Below are positions 41,565-50,460 of a DNA stretch of 64,000 bases, in pieces. The stretch is from CAZAGD01 sp049699975 (lineage in GTDB: Bacteria > Desulfobacterota > SM23-61), in assembly GCA_049699975.1 (NCBI GenBank), contig JBNAWB010000001.1, positions 1 through 64,000 of the forward strand, written 5' to 3'. The position numbers and the translations under genes are program-made. Below the pieces are notes generated by a model that searched no databases, was not told the DNA's origin, and saw only the letters and a program-made list of their open reading frames with translations. Each line of letters opens with the position of its first letter. The stretch's first letter is position 1.

Positions 41565-42347
41565 ATGCTGTGGGGAGCATGGCCTTTCGAACAAATAAAA
41601 ACTTTCATATTAATTTTAATGCGCGTAACTGCGGTCCTGTTTTTTATGCCTGTTTTAGGAACGCGCAATATTCCAGCAGTTTCCAAAATTGGGTTAAGCA
41701 TGATCATTAGCTTACTCCTACTTCCTTTAGTAAAGATCGATCCCCAAAGTTTTCCTAAGGAGCCTTTATTTTTTGTTTCTTTGTTGCTGAAGGAAATTAT
41801 TTTGGGAATGGTCTTGGGCTTATCCGTTAAAGTTATTTTCGCGGGGGTCCAGGCTGGAGGCCATATTTCCGGATTCCATATAGGATTTACTATGGCCCAG
41901 ATAATTGATCCGCAATCTGAATCACAGGAAACCGTCTTAACCCAACTATATTTTTTTCTAAGTCTCTTAATCTTTTTGGCGATAGATGGACATCATTGGT
42001 TCATTCGCGCTTTAACTTATAGTTTTGAATTTATTCCTCTGGGCAGCTTTTTCTTAAAAGCACAATTAGGGGAACATTTGCTAAAGCTTTCGGGAACTAT
42101 ATTTATTATTGCCGTTAAGATAGCCGCGCCTATTTTGGTCGCTTTATTCTTAGTGCAAATGGGCTTAGGTATTTTGGCCAAAGCTGCGCCGCAAATAAAT
42201 ATTATGATGACCAGTTTCCCCTTAATAATTGCCGTGGGCTTGTTAATTTTAGCGCTCTCTACGACCCTAGTGATGGATTATTTAAAAGAGATTTTTCTGG
42301 GAGGAAGCCGCGGGTTAGTTTTGGAAATTCTACCCCTGGCTAAGTAA
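41565..42347 (+). CDS. fliR: flagellar export gate protein FliR
   Basis: A 260-residue multi-pass membrane protein. Recognisable segments are LILMRVTAVLFFMPVLGTRN, FHIGFTMAQIIDPQSESQ and LVQMGLGILAKAAPQINIMM. It completes the FliPQR gate. It lies 2 bases before flhB. Confidence 0.93.
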   Translation: MLWGAWPFEQIKTFILILMRVTAVLFFMPVLGTRNIPAVSKIGLSMIISLLLLPLVKIDPQSFPKEPLFFVSLLLKEIILGMVLGLSVKVIFAGVQAGGHISGFHIGFTMAQIIDPQSESQETVLTQLYFFLSLLIFLAIDGHHWFIRALTYSFEFIPLGSFFLKAQLGEHLLKLSGTIFIIAVKIAAPILVALFLVQMGLGILAKAAPQINIMMTSFPLIIAVGLLILALSTTLVMDYLKEIFLGGSRGLVLEILPLAK

Positions 42348-42349
42348 AC

Positions 42350-43426
42350 ATGGCTGAAGAATCTTTTGCGGAAAGAACAGAACAGGCTACGCCGCGGCGA
42401 CGGAGGGAGGCCCGCCGCAAAGGACAGGTGGCCAAAAGTAGAGAAATTCCCGCAGCCGCCATTCTCTTATTAGGCAGCTCTATTCTTTATCTTTTAAGTT
42501 CTCATTTTTATAATTGCTTTTCAAAACTAATGGTTAATTTTTTGCACCAGATAAAAGATCTGGAGCTAACCCCGGCTAACCTGCTCTCCTTACAAAAATA
42601 TATCTTCTATGAGCTCTTTCTCATTATGGGACCTATTTTGCTCACGATTTTGGCCATGGGGATTATCAGCAATTATGCGCAAGTAGGCCATATTTTTGCT
42701 TGGGAGCTAATTCAACCGAAATTTTCTAAACTAAATGCTTTGCAAGGGTTGCAGCGCATATTTTCTAAAGAAACTATAGTGGAATTAATAAAGGCCTTAG
42801 CTAAGTTCCTGATTGTGGGTACAGTAGTCTATTATACGATTGAGGGAGAAACCGTAAAGATATTAAACCTTGCTGGTCAAGAGCTGGCGACCATCGTCAA
42901 TTATTTAGGCCGCATTTCCTTCATTATGGTCATAAAAGTTAGTTTGATTATTTTGATCTTAGCCATATTTGACTACCTTTACCAGAGATGGCGGTATGAA
43001 AAAAGTTTACGCATGAGTAAACAAGAAGTTCAAGAAGAATTCAAGCAAACCGAGGGGGATCCTTTAGTTAAATCGCGCCTAAAAAGCAGGCAACGGAGTC
43101 TGGCCCGCCAGCGGATGATGAATGAAGTGCCCAAGGCAGATGTAGTCATTACTAATCCCCAGCATTTGGCTGTAGCCTTGGGGTACAAAAAAGAAGAAAT
43201 GGTGGCCCCGAAAGTGTTGGCCAAGGGGGCGGGATTGATTGCGGAAAAAATAAAAGAAATTGCGCGGGCCCATAGTATTCCCATCATCGAGAACAAGCCT
43301 TTGGCGCAAATAATTTATAAATCTGTAGAAATAGGAGAGATGATTCCCTCGAGTTTATATCAAGCGGTAGCTGAAGTTTTAGCTTATGTCTATACCATGA
43401 AGATGAATTTTAAGAGAGCAAGGTAA
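42350..43426 (+). CDS. flhB: flagellar export switch protein FlhB with NPQH cleavage motif
   Basis: A 358-residue protein with four membrane helices and a cytoplasmic autocleavage domain. The N terminus reads ERTEQATPRRRREARRKGQV. The C domain has VQEEFKQTEGDPLVKSRLK and VVITNPQHLAVALGY. The near-invariant FlhB/YscU motif is NPTH, cleaved between Asn and Pro; here it is NPQH (Asn269). Asn, Pro and His are kept, so cleavage may still occur, but with an altered neighbour. FlhB controls the specificity switch together with FliK. Confidence 0.93.
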   Translation: MAEESFAERTEQATPRRRREARRKGQVAKSREIPAAAILLLGSSILYLLSSHFYNCFSKLMVNFLHQIKDLELTPANLLSLQKYIFYELFLIMGPILLTILAMGIISNYAQVGHIFAWELIQPKFSKLNALQGLQRIFSKETIVELIKALAKFLIVGTVVYYTIEGETVKILNLAGQELATIVNYLGRISFIMVIKVSLIILILAIFDYLYQRWRYEKSLRMSKQEVQEEFKQTEGDPLVKSRLKSRQRSLARQRMMNEVPKADVVITNPQHLAVALGYKKEEMVAPKVLAKGAGLIAEKIKEIARAHSIPIIENKPLAQIIYKSVEIGEMIPSSLYQAVAEVLAYVYTMKMNFKRAR

Positions 43427-43432
43427 TAAAAA

Positions 43433-45541
43433 ATGGCGGAAAAGAGAACTTCATCCTTATCTTTGCCTGGAGAAAAAGTAAGAATTGATCGCTCCGAAAT
43501 TCTCATGGCCTTAGGGGTAGCTACTATCCTGCTGATCATGATCATCCCTTTACCCCCTTGGCTATTAGATATTTTCATTTCCTCTAGTATTACCATTGCT
43601 TTATTGATCTTGTTGACTGCTTTTTACGTACGCCAACCCTTAGAGTTTTCCACATTTCCTTCTGTGTTACTCATAACTACCCTTTTCCGTCTTTCTCTAA
43701 ATATTGCCACGACCAGGGTTATCCTTCTGCATGGCAACGAAGGAACTGGAGCAGCGGGGGTAGTAATTAAATCTTTTGGCCACTTTGTCGTGGGGGGGAA
43801 TTATGTTGTCGGCTTCATAATTTTCATCATCTTGGTCATCATAAATTTTGTGGTCATTACCAAAGGAAGCGGCCGGATTGCTGAAGTAGCCGCCCGGTTT
43901 ACTTTGGATGCTATGCCTGGAAAGCAAATGAGCATTGATGCTGATTTAAATGCCGGCCTTATTGATGAACAAGAGGCCAGGAGAAGAAGGGCCCAAGTAT
44001 CCAGAGAGGCTGATTTTTATGGCGCCATGGATGGAGCGAGCAAATTTGTCAGGGGCGAGGCTATTGCTGGCATACTTATTATCTTAGTCAATATCATTGG
44101 TGGTTTTACGATCGGCGTTTGGCAACAGAATTTACCCCTTTTGACGGCGGCGCAAACTTACACCATTCTCACTATCGGAGATGCCTTGGTTTCGCAAATT
44201 CCCGCCCTTATTATTTCCACTTCGGCTGGTATTATTGTCAGCCGGGCCGCTTCGGAATTTAATATGGGGAAAGAGTTGAGTCGCCAATTTAAAGTCCAGC
44301 CGCAAGCCATCTATCTCTCCGCAGGAATCCTCTTCTTCTTAGGATTAATTCCCGGGTTACCCCATATTCCTTTTTTCCTGTTGGCTATCTTAGTTGGCTT
44401 AATTGCCCACCGAGCTTATCAAGAAGAACAAAGAAGAGCAGATTTAAGGAGAAAAGAAACAGAACAAAAAGTGGCTGCAACTCAAAAAACTGAGAATATA
44501 GAGGCTTTATTGGGATTAGACCGGCTGGAATTAGAAGTAGGCTACAGCCTCATTCCTTTAGTTGATGAAGAGCAAAATGGTGACCTCCTGACGCGCATTC
44601 GTTCTATTCGTCGCCAGATGGCTGCAGATTGGGGGTTTATAGTTCCTCCATTGCGGATTCGCGATAACCTCCAACTTAATCCCGGAGAATATAGAGTGCT
44701 CATCAAAGGCAATGAGGTGGCCCGGGCCGAAATCATGACCGGTCATTTCTTGGCCATCGATCCCGGAGAATTAAAATATAAGATCGAAGGGATTCCTACG
44801 CAAGAACCAGTTTTTCAATTACCCGCTCTATGGATTCCGGAAAGCAAAAGGGAAGAAGCTCAAATTGCCGGTTACACAGTAGTTGATAATTCAACCATCT
44901 TGACGACGCACTTGACGGAGATTATAAAAAACCATGCTGCTGATTTGTTAAGCCGTCAAGATGTGCATAAGCTTTTAGAAAATTTAGCGCAAAATTATCC
45001 TAAGGTGGTAGAAGAATTAACCCCTAACCTTCTACCTTTAGGGACTATCCAAAAAGTTTTGCAAAATTTACTGCGCGAACGAGTACCCATAAAAGATTTG
45101 TTAACTATTATGGAAACACTCTCCGATTATGCTTCTCTAAGCAAGGACCCTGATCTGCTTACAGAATATGTGCGCCAGAAATTAGGCCGCACCATCACCA
45201 AAAATTATGAAAATAAAGAAGGGGTGCTGCCGATTATTACTTTAGAGCAGAAATTGGAGGATACTTTGCGGGAAAAAATTCAAAGAGGCGAACAGGGTTC
45301 ATATCTGGTTTTAGAACCAATCTGGGCCCAAAAATTATTAGCAGCTATTAAACAAACCTGGGAGCAAGGTGGGCAAATGGGCTATCCTCCTGTGCTTCTA
45401 TGTTCTTCTGTATTAAGACGCCATTTGAAAAGACTTTTGGAGCGCTTTATGCCCCAGGTGGCTGTTTTGGGACACAATGAAATTGCCTCCCCTACTAAAA
45501 TTAAGTCTTTAGGGACGGTGAGCTTAGATTATGCAGATTAA
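43433..45541 (+). CDS. flhA: flagellar export protein FlhA
   Basis: A 702-residue export-gate protein. The first 330 residues are membrane helices, including the FHIPEP-family signature TTLFRLSLNIATTRVIL and MPGKQMSIDADLNAGLI. The C-terminal cytoplasmic domain forms the nonameric ring and contains LELEVGYSLIPLVDEEQNGD and the late segment EQGSYLVLEP. It overlaps flhF by 11 bases. Length is normal. Confidence 0.95.
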   Translation: MAEKRTSSLSLPGEKVRIDRSEILMALGVATILLIMIIPLPPWLLDIFISSSITIALLILLTAFYVRQPLEFSTFPSVLLITTLFRLSLNIATTRVILLHGNEGTGAAGVVIKSFGHFVVGGNYVVGFIIFIILVIINFVVITKGSGRIAEVAARFTLDAMPGKQMSIDADLNAGLIDEQEARRRRAQVSREADFYGAMDGASKFVRGEAIAGILIILVNIIGGFTIGVWQQNLPLLTAAQTYTILTIGDALVSQIPALIISTSAGIIVSRAASEFNMGKELSRQFKVQPQAIYLSAGILFFLGLIPGLPHIPFFLLAILVGLIAHRAYQEEQRRADLRRKETEQKVAATQKTENIEALLGLDRLELEVGYSLIPLVDEEQNGDLLTRIRSIRRQMAADWGFIVPPLRIRDNLQLNPGEYRVLIKGNEVARAEIMTGHFLAIDPGELKYKIEGIPTQEPVFQLPALWIPESKREEAQIAGYTVVDNSTILTTHLTEIIKNHAADLLSRQDVHKLLENLAQNYPKVVEELTPNLLPLGTIQKVLQNLLRERVPIKDLLTIMETLSDYASLSKDPDLLTEYVRQKLGRTITKNYENKEGVLPIITLEQKLEDTLREKIQRGEQGSYLVLEPIWAQKLLAAIKQTWEQGGQMGYPPVLLCSSVLRRHLKRLLERFMPQVAVLGHNEIASPTKIKSLGTVSLDYAD

Positions 45542-46562
45542 AAGTTTTCGAGGCTATGATATTCAAGAAGTATTAAAGCAAGTGAAAAAGGTTTTCGGGC
45601 CAGAGGCGCTGATCATTTCTACCAAGACCATTAAGCCACCGCCTGATCGGTTATGGCGCGGAGAAAGATCGCTAGTGGAAGTGGTTGCCGCCTTAGATTT
45701 TGCTAAGCAAAGTCTTGGGCTAGATAATGCCTCGGGTGAAGCTGAAAAAGAAGATTTAAGGCAAGGAAAAGATCCGGCCCTCTTGATCTCAAATCCATTG
45801 GCGGCCAAGATGTGTGCCCGGGGTCTTATGCCCGAGTTTGTAGCGGAAATAGCCGCCGAATATGAACATCTCCAAGCCAAGAAAGAGAAAGAAAATAATT
45901 GGCAAAATTTTCAAGAATTTGTTTTGTGGCGAATTATGCAATCTGTGGAAGTGACCGGATTAGATTTAGAAAGAAAGAAGATATGGGCTTTTGTTGGCCC
46001 CACGGGCGTAGGCAAAACAACTACTATAGCTAAATTAGCGGCTCTTTATCATTTACGTTACCAGAAAAAAATTGCTTTGATTACCTTAGACACTTTTCGC
46101 ATTGGCGCCATAGAGCAATTGCAGACGTATGCGCAAATTTTACAGCTTCCCTTGCAAGTGGCGAAAGATGGAGAAACTTTACGCCAGGCCATTAATAATA
46201 ATGTGGATCGGGATTTAGTGCTTATAGATACAGCTGGGCGGAGCCCTCACCAGCAGCTAGACCTGGAAGAGTTAAAAAATTTTTTAGGCGCCCATGGGCA
46301 AGTTGACTGCCACTTAGTCTTGAGTGCGACTACCAAAGAAGCCGACTTAATGTTTAGTATTCAACAATTCAATATTTTCCCGGTGAAAAGCTATATTTTT
46401 ACGAAGATTGATGAGACCAGAGACCATGTGGCCATTTTTAATCAACTATGGCGCTTCCCGAAGCCTTTGTCTTTTATGACTAATGGGCAGAGAGTACCCG
46501 AAGATATAGAACTGGCGACTAAAGGGAAGGTTGCGAATTTAATCAGGCAAAATATTAATTAA
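45531..46562 (+). CDS. flhF: SRP-type GTPase FlhF
   Basis: A 343-residue GTPase that sets flagellar position. The N-terminal B domain (MQIKSFRGYDIQEVLKQVKK) is followed by a linker and the NG domain with G1 VGPTGVGKTTTIAKLAA, LDTFRIGAIEQLQTYAQI and DTAGRSPHQQ. FlhF with FlhG normally indicates polar or defined-number flagella. It is translationally coupled to flhA. Confidence 0.92.
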   Translation: MQIKSFRGYDIQEVLKQVKKVFGPEALIISTKTIKPPPDRLWRGERSLVEVVAALDFAKQSLGLDNASGEAEKEDLRQGKDPALLISNPLAAKMCARGLMPEFVAEIAAEYEHLQAKKEKENNWQNFQEFVLWRIMQSVEVTGLDLERKKIWAFVGPTGVGKTTTIAKLAALYHLRYQKKIALITLDTFRIGAIEQLQTYAQILQLPLQVAKDGETLRQAINNNVDRDLVLIDTAGRSPHQQLDLEELKNFLGAHGQVDCHLVLSATTKEADLMFSIQQFNIFPVKSYIFTKIDETRDHVAIFNQLWRFPKPLSFMTNGQRVPEDIELATKGKVANLIRQNIN

Positions 46563-46579
46563 AGGATTGAGAAAGAGAT

Positions 46580-47476
46580 ATGGATCAGGCCGAACAACTG
46601 CGCATCATGATGAACAAGCAGACTTTTATAAGTCCAGATAAATTTCCCCGCCTTATTTCTATAAGTAGCGGTAAAGGGGGCGTGGGCAAGACCAATATAG
46701 TGGTAAATTTGGCGTTGGCTTTGGCAAAATTGCGCAAGAAAGTTTTAATATTTGATGCGGACATGGGGTTGGCTAATGTCAATATCCTTTTAGGGTTGGT
46801 CTGCCCCTATAACATCGAGCATCTTCTAAAAAGAGAAAAAAAGATGGAAGATATTTTAGTTGCTGGCCCTGAAGGCATAAATATTTTGCCAGCCAGTTCG
46901 GGCTTTTTAGAAATAGGGCGGCTGCCCGAATCACAGCAACATTTTTTAATAAATGAGCTGCACCAAGTAATGAAGGCTGTGGATATTTTATTGATCGATA
47001 CAGCCGCGGGAATCTCGGCTAATGTGGTGTATTTTAATTTAGCTGCCGAAGAAACGATTGTGGTCCTCACCCCCGAAGCTACTTCTTTAGCCGATGCCTA
47101 TGCTTTAATAAAAATTTTGTTCGCGGAGCATGGCAAGAAAAATTTTTCTATTTTAGTTAATGCCGCCCGGAATAGCCAGGAAGCAGAGGAAGTTTTTAAA
47201 AAAATTACAAAAGTTGTACATCACTTTTTAGGGGATCTTACTTTAGATTATTTAGGATTTATACCTTTTGACAGCCGCATTGGGGAAGCAGTTAGGCAGC
47301 AAAGAGCCGTTTTAGACCTCTTCCCTCAAGCCCGCTGCAGCCGTTATTTTTTAGAAGTGGCCCGCCTGCTTGATAAGAAGAAGACCGTCCATGTATTGGC
47401 AGGGAGGGAATCCTTGTTCTGGAGGCCTGGGCAAAATTTTGGTTTTAGGGGAGGAAAAATAGGAGGAGAAAATTGA
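46580..47476 (+). CDS. flhG: MinD-like ATPase FlhG (FleN)
   Basis: A 298-residue ATPase that limits flagellar number. The N terminus has the short FlhF-activating region (MDQAEQLRIMM) before the deviant Walker A SGKGGVGKTN. Further motifs are DADMGLANVNILLG, LIDTAAGISANVVYF and VLTPEATSLADAYALIK. In Pseudomonas the FleN homologue antagonises FleQ, which would fit the sigma-54 control seen here. It overlaps fliA by 4 bases. Confidence 0.92.
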   Translation: MDQAEQLRIMMNKQTFISPDKFPRLISISSGKGGVGKTNIVVNLALALAKLRKKVLIFDADMGLANVNILLGLVCPYNIEHLLKREKKMEDILVAGPEGINILPASSGFLEIGRLPESQQHFLINELHQVMKAVDILLIDTAAGISANVVYFNLAAEETIVVLTPEATSLADAYALIKILFAEHGKKNFSILVNAARNSQEAEEVFKKITKVVHHFLGDLTLDYLGFIPFDSRIGEAVRQQRAVLDLFPQARCSRYFLEVARLLDKKKTVHVLAGRESLFWRPGQNFGFRGGKIGGEN

Positions 47477-48270
47477 AAAATAAAAATAATTATTATCAAG
47501 GCTATCAAAGATTATTGAATTTTCCTTCATCTTGGAATGATTTCTCCTCGCAGAAAGAAGAAATGATCTTGAAATATGCCCCCTTAATTAAACAGGTTGT
47601 GGAACGGTTAGCCATCCGCCTTCCTGCGCATATAAACAAAGAGGATTTATTCAGTGCCGGCCTAATAGGACTGCTGGACGCGCTGGCTAAATTCGATCCC
47701 GAAAAAAAAGTGAAATTTGAGACCTATGCCGAAATTCGCATTAAAGGAGCGATCTTAGATGAATTGCGATCTCTGGATTGGTTTTCCCGTTCGGCGCGGC
47801 AAAAAGCTAACCATTTAGAAAAAGTTCTGCATGCTTTAGGTATGAAAAAAGGAGGAGATCTCGAAGACGAAGAGATAGCTCAAGAGATGGGCCTTTCTTT
47901 AAGGGAATATTATGATCTCCTCAATGAAATTCGGGCGGTCAATTTATTGGATCTCGAAAGCATAGAAGAAAAGCTCTTGCCCAATGGCGAAAAGAATTTA
48001 TTTAATCTAATAACCGGAGAAATGGAAAATCATCCTTTACATGAAATTACCTGGCAAGAATTAAAAAAAGATTTGGCTAAGGCCATAGAAGAGTTGGCGG
48101 AGAAAGAAAAGATTGTCTTGAATTTATATTATTATGAGGAACTTACTTTAAAAGAAATTGGAGATGTCTTGGGTTACACGGAATCACGTATATGCCAAAT
48201 ACACGCCAAGGCCATTCTGAAATTACGGGCCAAATTGAGGGAATATTTGGGAACAGAGGAGGCATCTTAA
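47473..48270 (+). CDS. fliA: flagellar sigma factor FliA (sigma-28)
   Basis: A 265-residue sigma factor. Region 2 reads EDLFSAGLIGLLDALAKFD and FETYAEIRIKGAILDELRSL. Region 3 is present, and region 4 has LKEIGDVLGYTESRICQIHA. The start is the TTG at 47473, overlapping the flhG stop, with AGGAGGAG upstream. It should read the two sigma-28 promoters found at 25092 and 58647 and is held by FlgM, encoded at 58279. Confidence 0.95.
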   Translation: MKNKNNYYQGYQRLLNFPSSWNDFSSQKEEMILKYAPLIKQVVERLAIRLPAHINKEDLFSAGLIGLLDALAKFDPEKKVKFETYAEIRIKGAILDELRSLDWFSRSARQKANHLEKVLHALGMKKGGDLEDEEIAQEMGLSLREYYDLLNEIRAVNLLDLESIEEKLLPNGEKNLFNLITGEMENHPLHEITWQELKKDLAKAIEELAEKEKIVLNLYYYEELTLKEIGDVLGYTESRICQIHAKAILKLRAKLREYLGTEEAS

Positions 48271-48287
48271 GTTCTTAGGAGGGGAAA

Positions 48288-48674
48288 ATGGTAGACCTGA
48301 AAATGAAAATATTAGTCGTTGATGATTTTGCCACCATGCGGCGCATTATCAAAAATATCTTAAAGGATTTGGGATACGAAAATATTTTCGAAGCAGATTC
48401 TGGGCTTTCAGCCTTAGAAATTTTAAAAAGAGAGAATATTAATTTTATTATTTCCGATTGGAATATGCCGCAAATGTCGGGCATCGAGCTCTTAAAAGCA
48501 GTGCGCAATAGTGAGCTTTGGAAGGATATCCCTTTTTTAATGGTTACCGCCGAAGGGCAAAAGGAGAATGTGCTGGAAGCGGCCAAAAATAAAGTAAGCA
48601 ATTATATTGTTAAGCCTTTCACGGCTGAGGTTCTGAAAGAAAAAATCAATAAAATTTTTGAAAACAGAAAATAA
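48288..48674 (+). CDS. cheY: chemotaxis response regulator CheY
   Basis: A 128-residue stand-alone receiver domain. Acidic pocket Asp12-Asp13 (LVVDDFATM), phospho-acceptor Asp57 (ISDWNMPQMSG), Thr in MVTAEGQ and Lys109 (VKPFT) are all present. It binds FliM at the motor switch. AGGAGGGG precedes the ATG. No cheA, cheW or receptors are in the window, so those lie elsewhere. Confidence 0.93.
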   Translation: MVDLKMKILVVDDFATMRRIIKNILKDLGYENIFEADSGLSALEILKRENINFIISDWNMPQMSGIELLKAVRNSELWKDIPFLMVTAEGQKENVLEAAKNKVSNYIVKPFTAEVLKEKINKIFENRK

Positions 48675-48693
48675 AAAAACTCTTAGGGCAGCT

Positions 48694-48909
48694 ATGCCTG
48701 ATGATTTTTTTACGTTAAATAAACTTAAGCAGATGTCTTCTTTGGGCGGACCTTTAGACGCCAAAACAACCCCGGTAGCCAAAGATTTAGGAAAAGCTAA
48801 AAAGAAGCGGGAGAAAAAAGAGGAAAAAAATAAGCTGGCAAGTGAGGAACAAGAACAGAAAGAAAAAGGAGATTTGTCAAGGGGGAAAATTGTGGATATC
48901 TTAGTATAG
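48694..48909 (+). CDS. small Lys/Glu-rich protein after cheY, unknown
   Basis: A 71-residue protein that I do not recognise. The first 35 residues (PDDFFTLNKLKQMSSLGGPL) are mixed. The rest is a highly charged helix (KKKREKKEEKNKLASEEQEQ), ending GDLSRGKIVDILV. There is no signal peptide or membrane segment. AGGGCAG lies before the ATG at 48694; a TTG at 48658 inside cheY is an alternative start. Sitting between cheY and a DUF2802-like gene, it is probably a flagellar accessory protein, by position only. Confidence 0.5.
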   Translation: MPDDFFTLNKLKQMSSLGGPLDAKTTPVAKDLGKAKKKREKKEEKNKLASEEQEQKEKGDLSRGKIVDILV

Positions 48910-48927
48910 GCAGAGACTTTAATTATC

Positions 48928-48963
48928 ACCCTCATCTTGCCTCCCCCTTTGGGGAGAAGAAGG
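48928..48963. repeat. short palindromic repeat, family C (inverted copy)
   Basis: CCCTCATCTTGCCTCCCCC then TTTGGGGAGAAG. This resembles, in reverse complement, the unit CCTCTCCCCATTGGGGAGAGG-CAAGGTGAGGGG found at 54338-54370 in flgJ. It lies in the gap before the DUF2802-like gene and could form a CTCCCC/GGGGAG stem. Confidence 0.5.
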
Positions 48964-48993
48964 AAAAGGATTTATTAAACAGAAAGGATGGCT

Positions 48994-49473
48994 ATGAAGT
49001 ATATACCTTTGGAAATGTGGTTCTTAATTATAGGAGCAAGCATCCTTATTTCTTCTTTGATAACCATTATTTGTTATAAAAAAATTTCTAACCTAATTTG
49101 GGCCCAAAGGATTAAAAATAAAAATCTCTGGAGCAAAAATTTCTTACCCATTATCGAAGAGTTGAAAAGCGTGCTTAAAGAAGCCGAAGACTTCTCCCAC
49201 AATTTTTCCAGATTCTTAGAAGAAAGAAATAAACTTTTCCATTCTTCGGCCTGCGGAAAAGAATTAGATAATAGCCAAAAGGAATTTGTAGCGCAGAGGC
49301 CAGATAATATGAAGACTTATTCCCCGGCCGCAAATAGCTTAAGGCAAAAAACTATCCATATTTGCCAACTCGCTTCGGCCGGATGGGCAGTTGCTGATAT
49401 CGCTTGGCAACTTGGCCTCTCTCGAGAAGAAGTGCAGTTGATATTAAATCTTTCCCAGAAGGCCACTAATTAG
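48994..49473 (+). CDS. DUF2802-like membrane-anchored protein
   Basis: A 159-residue protein with one N-terminal membrane helix (FLIIGASILISSLITIICY), a cytoplasmic coiled-coil region (EELKSVLKEAEDFSHNF) and a C-terminal HTH-like segment (LASAGWAVADIAWQLGLSRE, EVQLILNLSQ). This organisation matches DUF2802 proteins, which commonly occur beside flagellar or chemotaxis genes; their role is not established. The ATG at 48994 is preferred over 48988 because AGAAAGG is seven bases away. A terminator hairpin follows, so it closes the long export-gene operon. Confidence 0.7.
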   Translation: MKYIPLEMWFLIIGASILISSLITIICYKKISNLIWAQRIKNKNLWSKNFLPIIEELKSVLKEAEDFSHNFSRFLEERNKLFHSSACGKELDNSQKEFVAQRPDNMKTYSPAANSLRQKTIHICQLASAGWAVADIAWQLGLSREEVQLILNLSQKATN

Positions 49474-49531
49474 ATTTTTGGCCTCTCTTCCCTCTCTTAG
49501 AAGAGCCTCCTAATCATGGAAATTTTTAGGC

Positions 49532-49568
49532 AAAAAATTCCCGCCGTTCATTAAGGGGGAATTTTTTT
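49532..49568 (+). terminator. intrinsic terminator after the fliL-to-DUF2802 operon
   Basis: AAAAAATTCCC (49532-49542) and GGGAATTTTTT (49557-49567) form an 11-bp stem with a 14-base loop, with further T residues running to 49568. It separates this operon from the flgF promoter downstream. Confidence 0.7.
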
Positions 49569-49686
49569 CCGCCTATTTTTCCAGCGATGGTCGCAGGAGG
49601 GAAAAATCTTATTAAAAAATAATAATGATTTTCATAAATTAGAAGGTTTAAGGCGTGAAAACTAAAAAACATCTATAAGAAAGACC

Positions 49687-49702
49687 GGGCATACCGTTTG
49701 CA
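49687..49702 (+). promoter_or_regulatory. sigma-54 promoter of the flgF operon
   Basis: GGGCATACCGTTTGCA has GG (49688-49689), 10 bases and GC (49700-49701). The -24 lacks the usual T before GG, so this is the weakest match, but the position after a terminator and 34 bases before flgF fits well. Confidence 0.6.
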
Positions 49703-49735
49703 AATTTATGAATAAGCAAACTGGGAGGTAGAGTT

Positions 49736-50446
49736 TTGAAGAGTGTATATACAATAGGCGCAAATGCTTTGTTGAGGCAAGAAAAAAGATTTGCCCTCAT
49801 CGCCAATAATCTAAGTAATGCCCATACCATAGGGTTCAAAAAGGAAACCCCTTCTTTTAAAGAGATTATAGGGCAGGCCTGGGGTGGAAAATTCGAAAAA
49901 GAAGTAATCGAAGATTACCAAATTAGTTTTCGCCAAGGAGATTTGCAAGTTACTAATAATGATCTCGACTTGGCTATAGAAGGGGAAGGTTTTTTTAAAA
50001 TTAAAACTCCCCAGGGTATGCGTTACACGCGCAACGGTCAGTTCCGTTTGGATAGAGATCAGAAATTAGTACAGGCAGATGGCTTTCCCGTAATGGGTAG
50101 GAGAGGAGAAATTTATATAAAAGGCGGAAAGGTAAGGGTCGAGGCGAATGGGTTGATCAAAGTGGATAACCAAGAAGTGGATCAATTGGCCATAGTGACC
50201 TTCGCTAATTTAAAAACTCTCCAGAAAGAAGGACAAAATTTATTCCAACTGTCTTCGCCTCAAGAAGAGAGGGAGGCGGACAAGGCAGTTATTCATCAAG
50301 GTTTTGTAGAAACGGCCAATGTTAATGTAATCGAAGAGATGATTGCCCTTATCGATACTCATCGAAATTTTGAAGCATATACGCGCCTGCTGCAAGCCAA
50401 TGATGAATTGGACGCCAAAGCAGCAAATGATTTAGGAAAAGTATAA
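49736..50446 (+). CDS. flgF: flagellar rod protein FlgF
   Basis: A 236-residue rod protein. The N terminus has LIANNLSNAHTIGFKKETPS, the middle shows DLDLAIEGEGFFKIKTPQG and RYTRNGQF, and the C terminus NVNVIEEMIALIDTHRNFEA. The start is TTG at 49736 with GGGAGG at good distance. It precedes flgG, to which it is a paralogue. Confidence 0.92.
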   Translation: MKSVYTIGANALLRQEKRFALIANNLSNAHTIGFKKETPSFKEIIGQAWGGKFEKEVIEDYQISFRQGDLQVTNNDLDLAIEGEGFFKIKTPQGMRYTRNGQFRLDRDQKLVQADGFPVMGRRGEIYIKGGKVRVEANGLIKVDNQEVDQLAIVTFANLKTLQKEGQNLFQLSSPQEEREADKAVIHQGFVETANVNVIEEMIALIDTHRNFEAYTRLLQANDELDAKAANDLGKV

Positions 50447-50460
50447 AAGGAGGGAAAATT

